The notes: generated by a model from the letters alone, not told the origin. Positions 20,221 to 32,234 are shown, counted from the first letter of the stretch. The stretch is 64,000 nucleotides of DNA from Blepharisma stoltei (GCA_914767885.1 CAJZBQ010000052.1:94501-158500); one strand, 5' to 3'. A program made the numbers and translations.

Positions 20221-22343
20221 TTAATTTTCTTTGCTTAAAACAAAGCGCATACACAATTCGTTTTCTTTAGATTTGGCTTCGCTTCCTCCAACTTTATATA
20301 TGTCTGAGCCACATTTTCTAACTATCCCCTGCATCATTGGAAAATTTCCTATTTTTGGCCAAAAGCCTACCTTCCGTGAGCGAACAATATAAAAATCTTT
20401 TATGAATTTTTTAATATATAAGTGATAATTAGACTAATTCTGTTTAATTTTAAACAATTTGATTTTAAAACATAAAGTTTACAAATTAATTAATATTTGC
20501 TTTCCGATTTTGCAATTGGGATTGTTTTAGATTTTGAATAAAAAATTTTCTATAAAGTTAGTGACACTGACTATATATAATTTTTTTAAAAAAAATTAAC
20601 TCCCTTCCTCGAGCGAACAAAAATTTTTTTGTTCGCTCACGGAGGTTGGAATAAGGATTTCAACTGTGTTTTTAACATCAAATTTTCTTCCTCTTTAAAC
20701 TGCAGTTCTTTTTCACTGCACACCATTTGTGCAGAAATTTTGTGCATTTCTTTCTGTAATTCATTAATTTTGCTCATAACCTGGCTTAATTTTTTAATTA
20801 ATTTTTCTAAGTTGCCTCAGCCTCTTTGCCTTCCTAGTTCATTATCTATTCTGACAATTACCTTTACTGCAATTAATATGAGTTATAATTTTCAATTTAC
20901 CAATTTTAAATATAGTGACTTACACTATCTAGAACGGGGCTTTTTTGCTGTTGGAACTATCAAAAAAAGCCCCGTTCTAGATAGTGTAAATCACTATAGT
21001 ATTTGTTAGAAAAATTGACATTTATGTATCTTTTAAAATAAACAAAATTATTGCTGCTAAATAAAGGGTTGAAGCTATATTTAATTAATTTAAGATTTAT
21101 AACCTGAATAATACTATGATTTTCTCGATGAATTGTGGGTATTGAGCTCTCATCAAACTCGGGATACAAGCTTGCAGACTGGGCTTTTTTAATTGTTGAC
21201 GAGTCTTCAATAAATTCAAAAATAGTCCTCTTCATATTATCAAGCTCGGAAAAAAGGACCGAAATTTTATCTGAGTCCACATTTGTAAATCCCGCCAAAT
21301 TTTGTGAAGCAGCTCTAAAAGCAGTCAATTTTTCGTTTATTGCTTTATACATCTGCATATACATTAAAATAGCGATGGCTCAACATCTGTAGCCGGCGTC
21401 CCACAGGGAGGCGGGACTTTGTGGAAGGGATTTTGGTGCTTTTTGGTATGTGTATCCGGCTAGATTTTTCCTTGGCACAGTGAGGGCAACATCAAATTTG
21501 GTTGACCGCAGCTCATTCTGATGCTAGGGTTTTTACCTCAGGGGAAATGGCTTCCAAGGCTCAGCTGTATCAAGAACTTCCACTTGGTCAATCGGGCAAC
21601 TTCTTAGCGTCAAACTGGGCGTTACGTCCCAGGCTTTGGGATTCCATTTTTGCAGACAGTTCTAGGAATGGACAACTCTGTTGATACTCCATGGTGGCGC
21701 AAGTCATCCAACTTCGAGTAGTGGCACATCCTCGTCCAGAAGAAACAACAGTTTGAAGGCTATGAGCCTGCTGGTGGTGAGCAGCCGAGTGAACGTTACG
21801 AGTGAAGGTAGGCCCTTAGGTGGGAATTACAGCGGACTTCTATATATATTAAATTAATGTTAATGCTTTATACATCTGTTTGGTCTGTTTTTTGATTGAT
21901 ATTGCAGTGTCAATATGCGACTGAGATCGATCGCTTAGATCTGAAATATAACGCAGGGCTGCTTATAACTCTCTCTAGGATATAAAACAACAGGAATTTG
22001 CCAAGCAAGGCTTCACTACTACTAGATCAATATATAAGCTATAAAGTTAATAATAGCTAATTTCAAGCTATAAGAAACTCTAGGTTATATCAGAAACCAA
22101 GCTTTCGTCAACGGGAAACTTATTTTTCTCCAAATCCTGTGGTAGAGGAATACCAGCTGGCAGTTCTGCAAGCGATCTAGAGTGTTCGTTTTCTTCTTTT
22201 TGGTGCGAGAGTTCTAGATGCGTAAGATTCTGCAATAGCAGATGGGTTACGTCATCTCCTGTCGTTTTAGAGTACTCCTGGATCTTATAGATCCTCTGAG
22301 TGACATCATTGATGAAATCTTGGCTGATTCCTTTATTGGTCAT
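20221..22343 (-). CDS. Coiled-coil protein broken by four insertions
   Basis: ATG at 22343 (MTNKGISQDFINDVTQRIYK..), stop at 20221. Reconstructed in order: the N-terminal helical part; a break at about 21985-22085 that I could not resolve; ALRYISDLSDRSQSHIDTAI; the retroposon at 21357-21878; EKLTAFRAASQNLAGFTNVD to HSIIQV; an IES at about 20860-21105 holding a palindromic element; then RIDNELGRQRGWGNLEKL (TGA as Trp), LQKEMHKISAQMV, the MITE at 20370-20653, and the C-terminus GFWPKIGNFPMMQGIVRKCG to RFVLSKEN. Most is coiled coil. No known domain; a BLOC-1 or tethering-type small coiled-coil protein would be consistent but is a guess. Confidence 0.68.
20370..20653 (-). mobile_element. Family 1 MITE, 284 bp, coding IES
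   Basis: TA-bounded (20368-20369 and 20652-20653), reverse orientation, with the CCTCCGTGAGCGAAC hairpin at the right end. Removal joins LKTQLKSL-GFWPKIGN in frame on the minus strand. Confidence 0.85.
20911..20998. mobile_element. 88-bp near-perfect palindromic element
   Basis: Arms 20911-20946 and 20963-20998 are inverted repeats of 36 bp with one mismatch, starting TATAGTGAYTTACACTATCT and ending in a T run; the loop is about 16 bp. It lies nested in a larger IES of the coiled-coil gene. It looks like the end-to-end product of a TA-inserting transposon. Confidence 0.75.
21357..21878 (+). mobile_element. Retroposon-like element, family A, coding
   Basis: 522 bp with the 15-bp direct repeat TGCTTTATACATCTG at 21342-21356 and 21864-21878. 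The head has a GTCCC/GGGAC hairpin and partly complementary flanks (ATACAT/ATGTGTAT). The body aligns with 17895-18415. Removal restores the coiled-coil frame (KQTKQMYKAINEKL). Confidence 0.85.
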
Positions 22344-22456
22344 CTATATATTTCTTCACTTGATACAATTGATTAAAAATGGCACAGAAAACTAGTCTTT
22401 ATCTGTAATAGATCTATTTGCCTTAATTTTTCTTTATATAAGCTAAATTTTTTCTA

Positions 22457-25400
22457 ATGGATTTTTTCAGGAATAAGGCAAAAAATTTTTACGAGAAAAT
22501 GCCTTTTTTAATAAAAAAAAATTATGAGCCTATTTATCTTAAAGAGAAAGTACCAGCAAGTATAGGGAATGAGCTTAGCACCGCTTATAGTGAATTCATG
22601 ATGATCCAAAATAACATAGGAGAACTTTTCCCTGAGCTAGTTAATGAGACGGAAGAGTTTAAAAGCTATAATCACGCGGTCAATACTTTGATACTTCAAA
22701 ACAACAATTTTGCGAAGAAAATTCAGGAATATCATGCGTGGCTGACAGGGAATAAAATTGGAGGCATTTTTTTGAGGCTGCAAAAAGAAAATGAAATACT
22801 GCAAAATAAGTATTTATTATTAAACAAAATAATTAGAGACAATTAAAATTGTTAATTAGACATGTTTATATAGAAATATAGCTTTTTTATGCTAGGATTT
22901 TGTTATATATTTAGCTAATTCTATAGCAATTTCCAATAGTTTTGAAAAATTAAAAATTGATTATGATTATTGCGCGAAGCAGTTCGGCCGATCTCAGCAG
23001 AAAAAAGATGATAATGGTGCTAGCAAAGGTACAGAAAAGTCTGAAATTTCTCCTGAAGCGCTGTATGCTAAGGATTCTCTTATTCAGGCTTTGCAGTTTG
23101 AACTTAAAAAATATAAAATGGATTCACCATTTTTCAGTGATATGCTAAAATATTCAAATAACCAGGCGAAGATTATAGAAGAGCTGCTAAAAAATGATGA
23201 CCAATCAATGAAAAGCCAATTAACTAAAGCTCTTGAAGCAAGCTTGCAAAGAGAAGGCGAGCTTAAAAATCAATGTGACCAACTTTTAGAGACCTTGAAA
23301 AATCTGATTCCTGACTCTCTCATCCTTGATCGAACAATTTTAATGAAAATTAAACCCTTTTCTTTGATAGAATAATTTTAATAGATTCAAGCATGAAGTC
23401 TCTCCCTATTTCGCATTCAGATCTACTCCCTATATTTGATAAGGATAAATCTTAATAACCTTTTATTCAAATTTAATATATTTCATATCGCTTACACATA
23501 AATTTTTATATTAAAAAATTAACTCCATCCTTGATCAATAATATCGATTGGTTCGATCAAAGATAGAGGAGTGAGGAAACTCGTGAAAAACAAACCCCTA
23601 TAAGGCCAAAATACTCAAAATCCAGCCCATCAAGAAGTGTTAAATCACCAAGCCCATCAAGAAAACTTGCCAATGAATTTTTAGGTACCTCTGAGTCAGA
23701 AATCCTTTATAGCAGATTAGTATCAGGAGACCTAGAAAATGGCTCTAAGCTCTGGAAAAAGCTTGGCTACGAAAAATTCTCCACAACAGACTTTGAAAAT
23801 AACTATTTAATCCTCCAAGAAGTCGTCAAGCAGCGAGACATCAAAATCGCCAAATTAGAAGCTGATTTAAGGATAAAAAACAAACAAAAAAATAATTCAG
23901 AAATTCTCGCTGAGCTCGAACAAAAAGATAACGAAATAGAGCTGCTTAAGAATACGCTATTAAGCAAAGATAATGGAGACGGAAATATTTTGGAAAAATA
24001 CGAACAAGATGTGCTGGAAAAAGAAACAGAAATAAGGGAATTGCTATTGGAATATGAAAAACTGCAGATAAGCTTTGATAATTTAAGGATGGAAAAAATG
24101 CAGACTGATAATGAAATTATAAGTCTGAGAGAAAAAGTTGCCCAAAAATCGCATGAGCTAAGGACTGTTTATGAGCCTCTTGCAGTTGATGATAAAGAGT
24201 CACTGTTTAGGTCAAGTGGCTTGAAATTTAACCCAGACCAAGAATTTGAGCCTATAAAGCAAGCTTATTCTGAAGCTGTAGCCTACGCAAGCTATTTGGA
24301 ATCTCAGCTTAAAATTCTCAAAAGATCCAAAAGTGATATTTTTGACTTAAAAAATGAAATAGAAAATATTTTTAAAGGAAAAAGCTTAAATGATGAAGAA
24401 ACTGACAGAGTTTATAGCAAAATCAATGAAATCCTTCAGTCAAAAATAATTGAACAAATAGACAGTATAAACCCATCAATTGTGCAGTCAATGAAATTAA
24501 ATGTGGAAAAAATAGAAAGTGAAAAACTAAATAAAGAAGCTGAAATTATAGTACTGAATTCTGAGATAAATAGACTGAAATCATTTTTGGAGGTTGAAAA
24601 CGCTATTGAGCTTGATATAAAGCAGAAAATAAAAGACAAATCAAGCATTGAGCAGTGGAAGAAGATTAAAAGAGAGCATGTCAATCGTGTAGAAAAAGTA
24701 TATAAAACTGAAATTGAAGAACTTCAAAGCTTCATAAAGCAGCTTCAAGAAGAAATTTCAGGATACTTAAAAGACATCACAAATCTCAAAGAAAAGCATG
24801 GAAATGACGTGCAGGATCTCACAAATAAGCTTAAAAGAGAACATGATACCAAAAAGCAGCTCGCTGAACTTTTTGCAAAAGAAAAATTTTCCCATGAAAA
24901 ATCCAAAGAAATGCTAAGCTCCAAAGTTTCTTTTGACACAGAAAAATTAGCTGCCCAGCTAAAAGATGCCCAAAATGCTTTAGAAAGCAGCAATAAAAAA
25001 ATATTTCAGCTTGAAAAAGAAATTGAGTCCAATATAAAAATTATTCAAAATCACGAAAAGCTAGAAATAGATTTAAATAATAAAATAGCTGAGGTAGAAA
25101 ACTCCAAACAAAAATTATATACAGAATTGACAAGGCTAAATAAAAAAATCCAAGAAATTGAATTAGAAAAAAATAAAGAAATCCAAAACTTAAAAGATGA
25201 AGTTACTGAGTATGAAGACGTTATGAATAAAAATAAACAAGAAATTTTAGAAAAAAATGAAAAAATGGCTGAGCTTGAAAGGGAAAATAATACCATGCAA
25301 CGGGAAATTTATGATCAGGACTATAGAATAAAAACAAAAGATAACGTTGAAGAAAAAATAAAAAAATACCAAAGGGAAATAAAAGAGCTTAAAGAGCAAG

Positions 25401-28162
25401 CCAAAATAAACGAAGCTGAGCTCCAAGATAAAAAACGAATGGAATCTGATGTAAAAATCCTCCAAAACAATATCAAATTATACGAAGAGTCCACAAAGCA
25501 GCTAAAACAAGAAATCAAAAGAATTTCAGCTGATCTCCAAGATGCCCAAAATGATTTAGTCGCCTCAAAACGTATTCAGGAGTCAGAGCTCCAACGAAAA
25601 TCATTAAACGAGCAATTCCAAATGTCAGAAGCTTCAAAATTCAAAGATCTGCAAAATCGTTATATGTCTTTATCCCAAGAATTTTCTGCATTAAAGCGGC
25701 AATTAGCAGAAGCAATGGAAGAAAGAAATTCTTTATACGCTCAAATCATTACATTACATTAGAATTTATATCGCTTAACGTCCACTACGGGGTTACAACT
25801 CCAGGTTTATCACTCGCCTTTCGTCGCATCGGGCCCACCAGTCTGCTGGAGACAAACTCGCTTTGATCACCAGGGTGCTTCCAGGGCAAATGTCCACGTC
25901 TTCGACGGCTCATGGATGAGCTACTTGCTTGTTACATGGGTTGCTTTTCCGAAAAACCCAAAAAATGGATTTTTCTGGTCGGCTATCGGCAAAAAGGAAA
26001 AATGCAAAGCTGGGACGTAACGCCCAGTTTCACGCTAGGGAGTTGCCCGAATGGTCCAGAGGACTTTGCTGGCTTCCCCTTTCCAACCTTGCACCCTCCT
26101 TCCCCACGAGGAAAAATCCACCCCTGAGAATAGACTTGGGCTAGGCTCTGAAAGCTACCAGAATTGCTTACCTAGCATTGCTGTCCATCTCTGAAATGGT
26201 AAAACCTTGCCGGATATAATTAAAATATGAGTCGAGGCTGCATGGCCGGGAGGCCATGCCCAGACGAAGACGCCATATTTTAATTATTTATACGCTCAAA
26301 TCACCGATTTAATACAACAAAGCAAAACAATTTCTCAAAAAAATTCTGAGCTTGAAGAAAATTTAGACGAAAAAAACAAAGAAAATGGAAAAATTAGCAA
26401 AAAATGTGAAAAAGAGGTAAAAGGACTGATGGATGAAATTAATAATAAAGAAAAAATTATACACAGCTTGCAGATTAAAATTCAAAAAATAGAAAAACAG
26501 AATGAGGATAGCAGGATTATTGAAAAATTAAATGAAAAGGTAGAAGAAATAGAGAAAAAATATGATCAAGCTGAAGAATCACAAAGGAAAATGCTTGAAG
26601 ACGTTAAAATGAAATATATTGACTGGTGCAAGTTCACTTCATCAACAGCAATCCAGCGAATTTCGCCTTCACAATATCGCTCTTCAGACCCAGTTAAAGA
26701 AACCTCAAAATTTATCGACGCATTTTATAATGAAGCCAAAACTTTATTTTCCCAAGATTTTCGATCCCCACCTATAGAAGCCCAAGACCAGCCACTTTCA
26801 GTATCCCCAAGCGACTTTACATCCTTTATTGATTACACCCAAGAAACAAACCAAGATTTTATAGAAAAAGCTAACATTTTACTATCAAGATTAGAAGTTT
26901 TGCCAGAAAACAAAGCAAAAGCCCAAGCTATAAAGCTACTCCAAGAAAATATCAGTCTAAAGCAAGAGCTTTTGGATAGACAAAACAAAGGAGCGAAAGA
27001 CGAAGAAACATTTAAAAAATTAAAAGACATTAAAGGGATAAATGACTGGGCTCTACAAAAGTGGCAAGATTCAGAAAGAGACGTCATCCGGCTCAGAGCT
27101 CAATTATTAGAAGCTACAAAAGACTTGGAAAATAAAATTCATGAGCAAAACGAATTTAATAAAGTTTTAGACAAGGCGAAAGAAAAAATTGAAAAATTAG
27201 AAAAATCGTTGAAAAATATGAAGGATAAAGAAGGAGGGGATTTGAGCAGCGAAACCGATACATTGAGAAGAACTTTAAGAGAGCTGACAAGAGAAAAAAA
27301 TGAATTAAACAAGAGTCTTCAGCAAGAATGGCTAAAATGGAAATCTAGCTTAATTGATTTATTAGAAAAAATCTCATTGGTTATCCCTATCAAAAAAGAT
27401 GCCTCAATAGACGAAAATTCCCCTGATTCTATCGCCCAAGCTATCTTGTCCTCTATTAATGCTTATAAAAATGACCACACAACAGGAGCCAAAGTTTGGC
27501 CAGAAAAAGAAGAAGAATATCTAAATTCTATACATTCCTTTGTGGTTGAAAAAAAGGGCATGCTTAAGTCCTTAGACGAGTCTGAAAAAGAAATTATTAT
27601 GCTGAAAAAACAAATAGAATCATTGAAAATATCAATGAAAGGTTTGCAGGATGAAAATTCTTTGCTAAAAGACAGGCTTAAAAAAGCTGAAGAATCAGGA
27701 AATAGCAAAGAAAAAGCCCTTAATGATAGCTACCAGAGAGGAATTCAATATGGGATAAGCGAAGGTCGACAGATAGAGCGCAATGAACTTGAAGCAGAAA
27801 ATAAGCATTTGCAAGCGTTAATTAAGGAATATAAAGAAAGTAAAGAAATGCTACAAAATAAGCTGCAGGATCAATATCATAGGATTGATGAAGATAGGTC
27901 TTATCTTGATCAAGATGAAATTATTAAAGCGTTTTATGAAGAAAAAGATTTAAGAGAAGACTTGGAGCGAGAATTGAATCAGAAGTGTGATTTAATTGAA
28001 AGCCTTTTGAAGGATTTAGAAAGTAAAAGAAGATATATGCAGAATCGAGAGTATGAGTATCAGGAGCTGCTGACGCTTAAGGATGAAGAGCTTTTGAGAC
28101 TGAGGTATCAATTAGCTCAAGATATATCGGGTAAAAAGTCTGATAAGTCTTTAGATATTTAA
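22457..28162 (+). CDS. Giant coiled-coil protein
   Basis: ATG at 22457 (MDFFRNKAKNFYEKMPF..), stop at 28162. Once three insertions are removed, one frame of roughly 1,590 residues runs through. The insertions are an IES at 22836-22938 (join LLNKI-I-SFEKLKID), a family 2 MITE at 23315-23574 (join LIP-EETREKQTP) and a retroposon at 25749-26303 (join NSLYAQI-TDLIQQSK). A short basic Ser/Pro linker (RPKYSKSSPSRSVKSPSPSR) follows the MITE site; almost all the rest is Lys/Glu/Gln heptad coiled coil. No motor head or membrane segment. The size and composition are typical of basal-body, contractile-fibre or Golgi tether proteins; I cannot choose between them. Confidence 0.8.
22836..22938. other. Short IES, 103 bp
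   Basis: Bounded by TA (22834-22835 and 22937-22938). Removal joins KYLLLNKI-I-SFEKLKIDYDYC in frame. Neighbouring TA choices exist, so the edge is likely but not unique. Confidence 0.6.
23315..23574 (-). mobile_element. Family 2 MITE, 260 bp, coding IES
   Basis: Ends carry CTCATCCTTGATCGAAC (left) and GTTCGATCAAAGATAGAGGAG (right); near the right end is a second inverted CTCCATCCTTGATC, so that end is a hairpin. The flanking direct repeat is TGA (23312-23314 and 23572-23574), not TA. Joining at TGA restores LKNLIP-EETREKQTPIRP. Confidence 0.75.
25749..26303 (-). mobile_element. Retroposon-like element, family A, coding
   Basis: 555 bp with the 17-bp direct repeat TTTATACGCTCAAATCA (25732-25748 and 26287-26303). 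It reads on the minus strand with a (TAATG)n tail at the plus-strand left end. The head lies at 26216-26287: outer stem ATAATTAAAATATG with CATATTTTAATTAT, inner hairpin GCATGGCC-GGGA-GGCCATGC (26240-26259). Nearly identical to the copy at 41981-42545. Confidence 0.92.
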
Positions 28163-28333
28163 TTTATAGGATTTTGATTTATGCTGCTTTTTAATTGACT
28201 GAAATTGATGGCTTATGAAAAGGAATATTTTCACTTTGAAATGATGTGTAAAGACCTTTGAGAGTAAATTATAAAAATATTTTGCCGATCCTTTGTATAT
28301 TCTTTTTTAATGAATATTTTTCTAAAAAAATTA

Positions 28334-28652
28334 AATTCCTCATCTGAGCAATCAAAATAATTAAAAAAAATTATTATAAATTTTATAGTAATTTATTTTT
28401 AAAAATTAAAAAATCCCTAGTCCGTAAAAATTGGAAAGTAAATATTCGCCCATTAGCAAAAATTTATGTTTTAAAATGCAATTTGTTTAAAATTAAACAG
28501 AATTTGCTAGAGATTTCATTACAAAAATTATCACTTATATATCAAAATATTTTTATATTAAAAAAATTTTTGCTCGCTTACGGAGGGTGGATTTTGGGCA
28601 AATAAAAGGATTTTTCAAATGGTTTTGCTCGCTCAGGAGTGTGGGAGGAGTA
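28334..28652 (+). mobile_element. Family 1 MITE, degenerate, 319 bp
   Basis: The right part keeps GCTCGCTTACGGAGGGTGG and GCTCGCTCAGGAGTG before GGAGTA; the left hairpin is eroded. TA at 28332-28333 and 28651-28652. It separates the giant coiled-coil gene from the kelch array. Confidence 0.7.
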
Positions 28653-28683
28653 AAAATAATATCTTCAAGCTTTAAATGTTTAA

Positions 28684-28972
28684 ATGCCCAACTTCGGCAA
28701 ATACATTCAGAGTGAACATCAATACACCCTATCGAGCTAAATTAGTGGAAAATTAAGATATTATCGAATTCTTATATTCAATCGACCGTTGGGATAGAGG
28801 TCCAAGAAGCTTTTTTAATGTAATTAAGCAATACCCCCAACTAAAAGAAACCATTTCAACATATTATAGACAAACTTGCTATTTACCACTTGGCAGTTGC
28901 ATATATAAGCAAAAACTTGAAACCCTAGAATGGTGCATGCCGCTTTATGCGGGTCATTATAAATTACGATAA
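28684..28972 (+). pseudogene. Degenerate partner gene of kelch unit 1
   Basis: Starts ATG CCC AAC TTC GGC; frame breaks by about 28750, then a clean frame EFLYSIDRWDRGPRSFFNVI, KQYPQLKETISTYYRQTCYL to a TAA at 28972. Units 2 and 3 have the same stretch with more damage. Family unknown. It is convergent with the kelch-like gene. Confidence 0.45.
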
Positions 28973-29105
28973 AAATCTAAAAATAATTAACATAAATAAT
29001 TGAAATCATATTGAAAAAGATATCGAAAATCTGCTTTAAATATTTAATATTTATTTTTAAATTATGTTCACTTAAAAGTCATAATTTGAGAGCAATAGAT
29101 TGCTA

Positions 29106-29417
29106 AAACCCCCCTGATAAAAATCGGTTTTTTAAAATGCAATCATTTTAATTTATTTTTAAAAAATTGTTCATATAATTTATCAATTTAAATTATGTGT
29201 TAGCAAAATATAACATTTATAGGTAAATTGTTATTTTTGTATTATTATTTACATATAATAATAATAATTTATGCATTACCGCATCCAAGACGCCTTAAAT
29301 TCTTATATTATTTACATATAAAAATTAAAATTTTGCTTCAACTTCAAGGGAGGTTAATTTACCAAAAAATTATGTTAATTTTACTAGTGTTTTTGTGTCA
29401 AGTTAAAGGGGGGGTTA
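29106..29417. mobile_element. IES-like insertion, unit 1 only
   Basis: Found by comparing the kelch units: units 2 and 3 read straight through GCTTAAG(C/T)TGTCTACTG, while unit 1 has 312 extra bp between TA at 29104-29105 and 29416-29417, with short C-run/G-run ends (AAACCCCCC / GGGGGGG). Confidence 0.65.
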
Positions 29418-29432
29418 AGCTGTCTACTGAAA

Positions 29433-31553
29433 TTATCTATTGACTTCCCCTTGATAAATTAATTCTATTTCTTTACTTTCTCTATTAAGCTTTGGTGCAA
29501 GGACTTTGCTGAGTCTTCCCTTTCTACAACAAGCTTGAATCTTCCCCCAAAGGTAAGATCTTGACCTGGAATGCATCAGCCTATTCCTAAATTTCGCTCC
29601 ATCAAACTAAGTTAAACCTAGCCAAATACTCATCATCCTCACAAGATCCCTGGCGTTTTACCAGCTGCAAGTGGAAAGAAGGTGGACTGATTCTAATTAT
29701 ATGGAAAATTTTTCCTTGTGAGACATTTGCTTGGCAAAAACTTTAATCCAAATCAATGCCTATGGGGAAAAAATTTCTAGAAAAGTCCCTGTCAAAATTT
29801 TTGGATCAAATGAGATGTAGCCATTAAGCTTATAGCAATACATCTTCGGTCTTATAAGAAGACTAGCATAAATATTCCCCTCAAAACTGCTGAAAGTTAT
29901 ATCAAAAGGCAACTCACGAATTCCAAAATTATTATTTCCTATGATATTTCATTTAAATGGGTTATTTTCTTCGCTTTCATAAATAGAGTTGTTTTGAATC
30001 CATAAATAAACCCTAATTTGATTAGTAAATAAAAATTTACGATTTTCTACATGCTCATAAAATCCAATTTCCGAATGAAATTCATTAACATTAACATTAG
30101 TTAGAGGTTTTAACATGTTTCTTTGACTCCGCAGGGTGATTTAGCAATGCCACAAGGGTCTCCCTAGACACCAACTAGTGACGTCAACGGGCATTTCCGA
30201 CTTCACCATTTTTATCGGGCCGACGAACCATCCTAAGCAATAGACGGTTAATTGGCTGCCAGATCTCACGGGCTGCGTTGCCTTGCTCGAAACTTGACTA
30301 CTGCGCGTTGTGCCGCCTATGAGTCTCCCTCCTCGGGAGTGTCAAGCAGTAAAACCCTATGTCAAAAAAAAATCCAAGGATCATGCCAGGAGGCTGTGCA
30401 CCCTCCCCGTTGCTTACCTGATATTGCTGGATAAGACCCTACCGGGAAAACTGAACCCTATAATGATAAATTGGCCAAAGGAGTGAAATTCTTCAGAGAA
30501 AAATCTTCTCGACAACCCCATTTTTATTATTATTCTGAATGAGAATTAATTAAAAAATCATATAAATAAAAGGTTGAGTTGTAAAAGCTGCTTACTAAGA
30601 CATAGTTGTGGAAAAGAACAGCAAAAACTCTTCTATCCAGCTGCGGGAATGCCAATTTCTGCCATTTGTTCCGATTTATGTCATATTTCGCTAAGCCTGA
30701 CATACCTAAGTTCCCAAATACAAATAAATAATTGTCATAATAAATAAATTGATTGAAAGTGTCAAATACATCTTTTTGGCTATTAAAATTAAACATCTCG
30801 GTTATTGCTTTAGTTTTTAGATCCATTAATAATCCTTTACGGCTGTATTGTTCAGCTGCTCCCAATATAAGTAAATGCGAGTTCGAAATTTTTACATAGT
30901 TTGCTATTTTACTCATTAAACGTCGGTGCATGCTTTTTCTTCATTAGTCAGAAATTTTTTTAGTGCGAATTTCTATAGGGTGTATGTTTGAATTTTTTTC
31001 CTCATGCATATTATCAAAATTGAATTTTTCCATGCAGACATCTCACTATCAAAAAATTTTCTATCAAATTTAGCAAAAAATCCAGATCAAATTTCAAGCA
31101 CAATAAACGTCTATTTGGTTTATAAGATTTTAATTCGCATGTTGAGGTTCTTTTATGAGATTTTATATCGTAAATGTATATTTCTGTTCCATTTAGATTT
31201 TCGTCAGTATTGTAAAGATAATTGAAATCTGAGTTGTAAGAATTATTATAGTTTTGCTTATGGATTTTGAAAATTTTTTTATTCAATAAAATTTGAGTAA
31301 TGCGACATTGTTTGGCGAAGTCTCTATAAAAGCATTGAATTCGAAGATCATCTTTATACTTTTTAATCATATTATCTATGTTCTTTGGCAAAGCAGAAAG
31401 GGTATTAAACTCAGTTTGGAGCTGTCTATGATGATCAGAGTCATTTATATATAAAGCTGTAAGCATTATTGAAAATTCTTCAATTTTTATCTTTTGCTCT
31501 ACTAAAAATTCTTCAGTCTTTATCCTTTGCTCTTCTAAGTATAAATCTGCCAT
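29433..31553 (-). CDS. Kelch-like gene, copy 1 (broken by insertions)
   Basis: ATG at 31553. The N-terminal part (to about 31014) is a charged helical segment (MADLYLEEQRIKTEEFLVEQ) followed by an LNKKIFKIHKQNYNNSYNSD region. The C-terminal part (30931 to 29433) has kelch-type strands: YDNYLFVFGNLGMSGLAKYD, then NRNKWQKLAFPQLD, RRVFAVLFHNYVLVSSFYNS and FYLYD; it ends KEIELIYQGEVNR. TGA is Trp in FKWNIIGNNNF. Between the two halves the frame contains TAA, so an unresolved IES is likely. Two insertions (29493-29831 and 30084-30548) lie in the C-terminal half. Predicted beta-propeller scaffold; paralogues follow at 32235 and 34157. Confidence 0.6.
29493..29831. mobile_element. 339-bp insertion in kelch copy 1
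   Basis: Units 2 and 3 lack this segment. It is flanked by the 9-bp direct repeat ATTAAGCTT (29484-29492 and 29823-29831). The minus strand has gene-like composition with scattered stops; no family assigned. Confidence 0.65.
30084..30548 (-). mobile_element. Retroposon-like element, family A, in kelch copy 1
   Basis: Absent from units 2 and 3. Edges show an imperfect direct repeat (CGAATGAAATTCATTAA and CTGAATGAGAATTAATTAA). The minus-strand tail is (TTAATG)n. The body shares a CAATATCAGGTAAGCAA block and a following GTGCACAGCCT block with the element at 12230. Confidence 0.7.
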
Positions 31554-31799
31554 TCTATAATAATAATTTGTAAAATAAAATTAAAACTTAAGCTTTAAAT
31601 TTTTAGCAAGATAAATGCACTACAGCTAGGTAAAAATAGAGCTAATCAAGTTCATTAAACAAAAAATAATATGATTTTGCTTGTATCAGAGTGATTAGCC
31701 AAAGGTTTTAAAAATTGATATAATGCTGCTATATAAGGGGCTATGACAAATAAATCAGAGTGAGCCATGCTTAAACATAAATATCTTCAAGCTTTAAAT

Positions 31800-32090
31800 G
31801 TTTAAATGCCCAACTTCGGTATATATATTCAGAGTACACATCAATATGCCATATCGAGTAAATTAGTGGAAAATTAAGATATTATGGAATTCTTATATTC
31901 GATCAACTCTGGCTGGGATTGAGTTCAAGAAACATTTTTAACGTAATTAAGCAATCCCCCAGCTAAGAGAAACCAATTCAACATATCATAGACAAACTTG
32001 TTATTTCCCATTTGTTAGTCATATTTCGAAGCAAGAGCTTGTAAACCTAGAATAGCACATGCCGATTTTATGAGGGTAATTTATAGGTTA
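31800..32090 (+). pseudogene. Degenerate partner gene of kelch unit 2
   Basis: Same start (ATG CCC AAC TTC GG) and same downstream order as 28684-28972, but frames are broken in several places (for example after GAATTCTTATATTCGATC). Confidence 0.45.
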
Positions 32091-32234
32091 TAAAAAAGAC
32101 TCAAAATAGTTAATATAAACAATTGAAATCACATTAAGAAAATATGGAAAATCTGCTTTAAATATTTAATATTTATTTTTAATTTATATTTACTTAAAAG
32201 CCATCTTTTAGAATGCTTAAGTTGTCTACTGAAA

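Noticed and set aside
24436..25518. Several minus-strand Phe/Ser/Leu-rich frames
   Set aside because: Shadows of the giant coiled-coil gene; Lys/Glu coiled coils always give such antisense frames.
25912..26144. Overlapping 71-codon frames repeated at 42148-42434
   Set aside because: Repeated only because the retroposon is repeated; the two copies shift frame relative to each other by single-base differences, so there is no selection on a protein.
29228..29443. 71-codon plus-strand frame
   Set aside because: Low-complexity AT-rich sequence inside the IES-like insertion of kelch unit 1.
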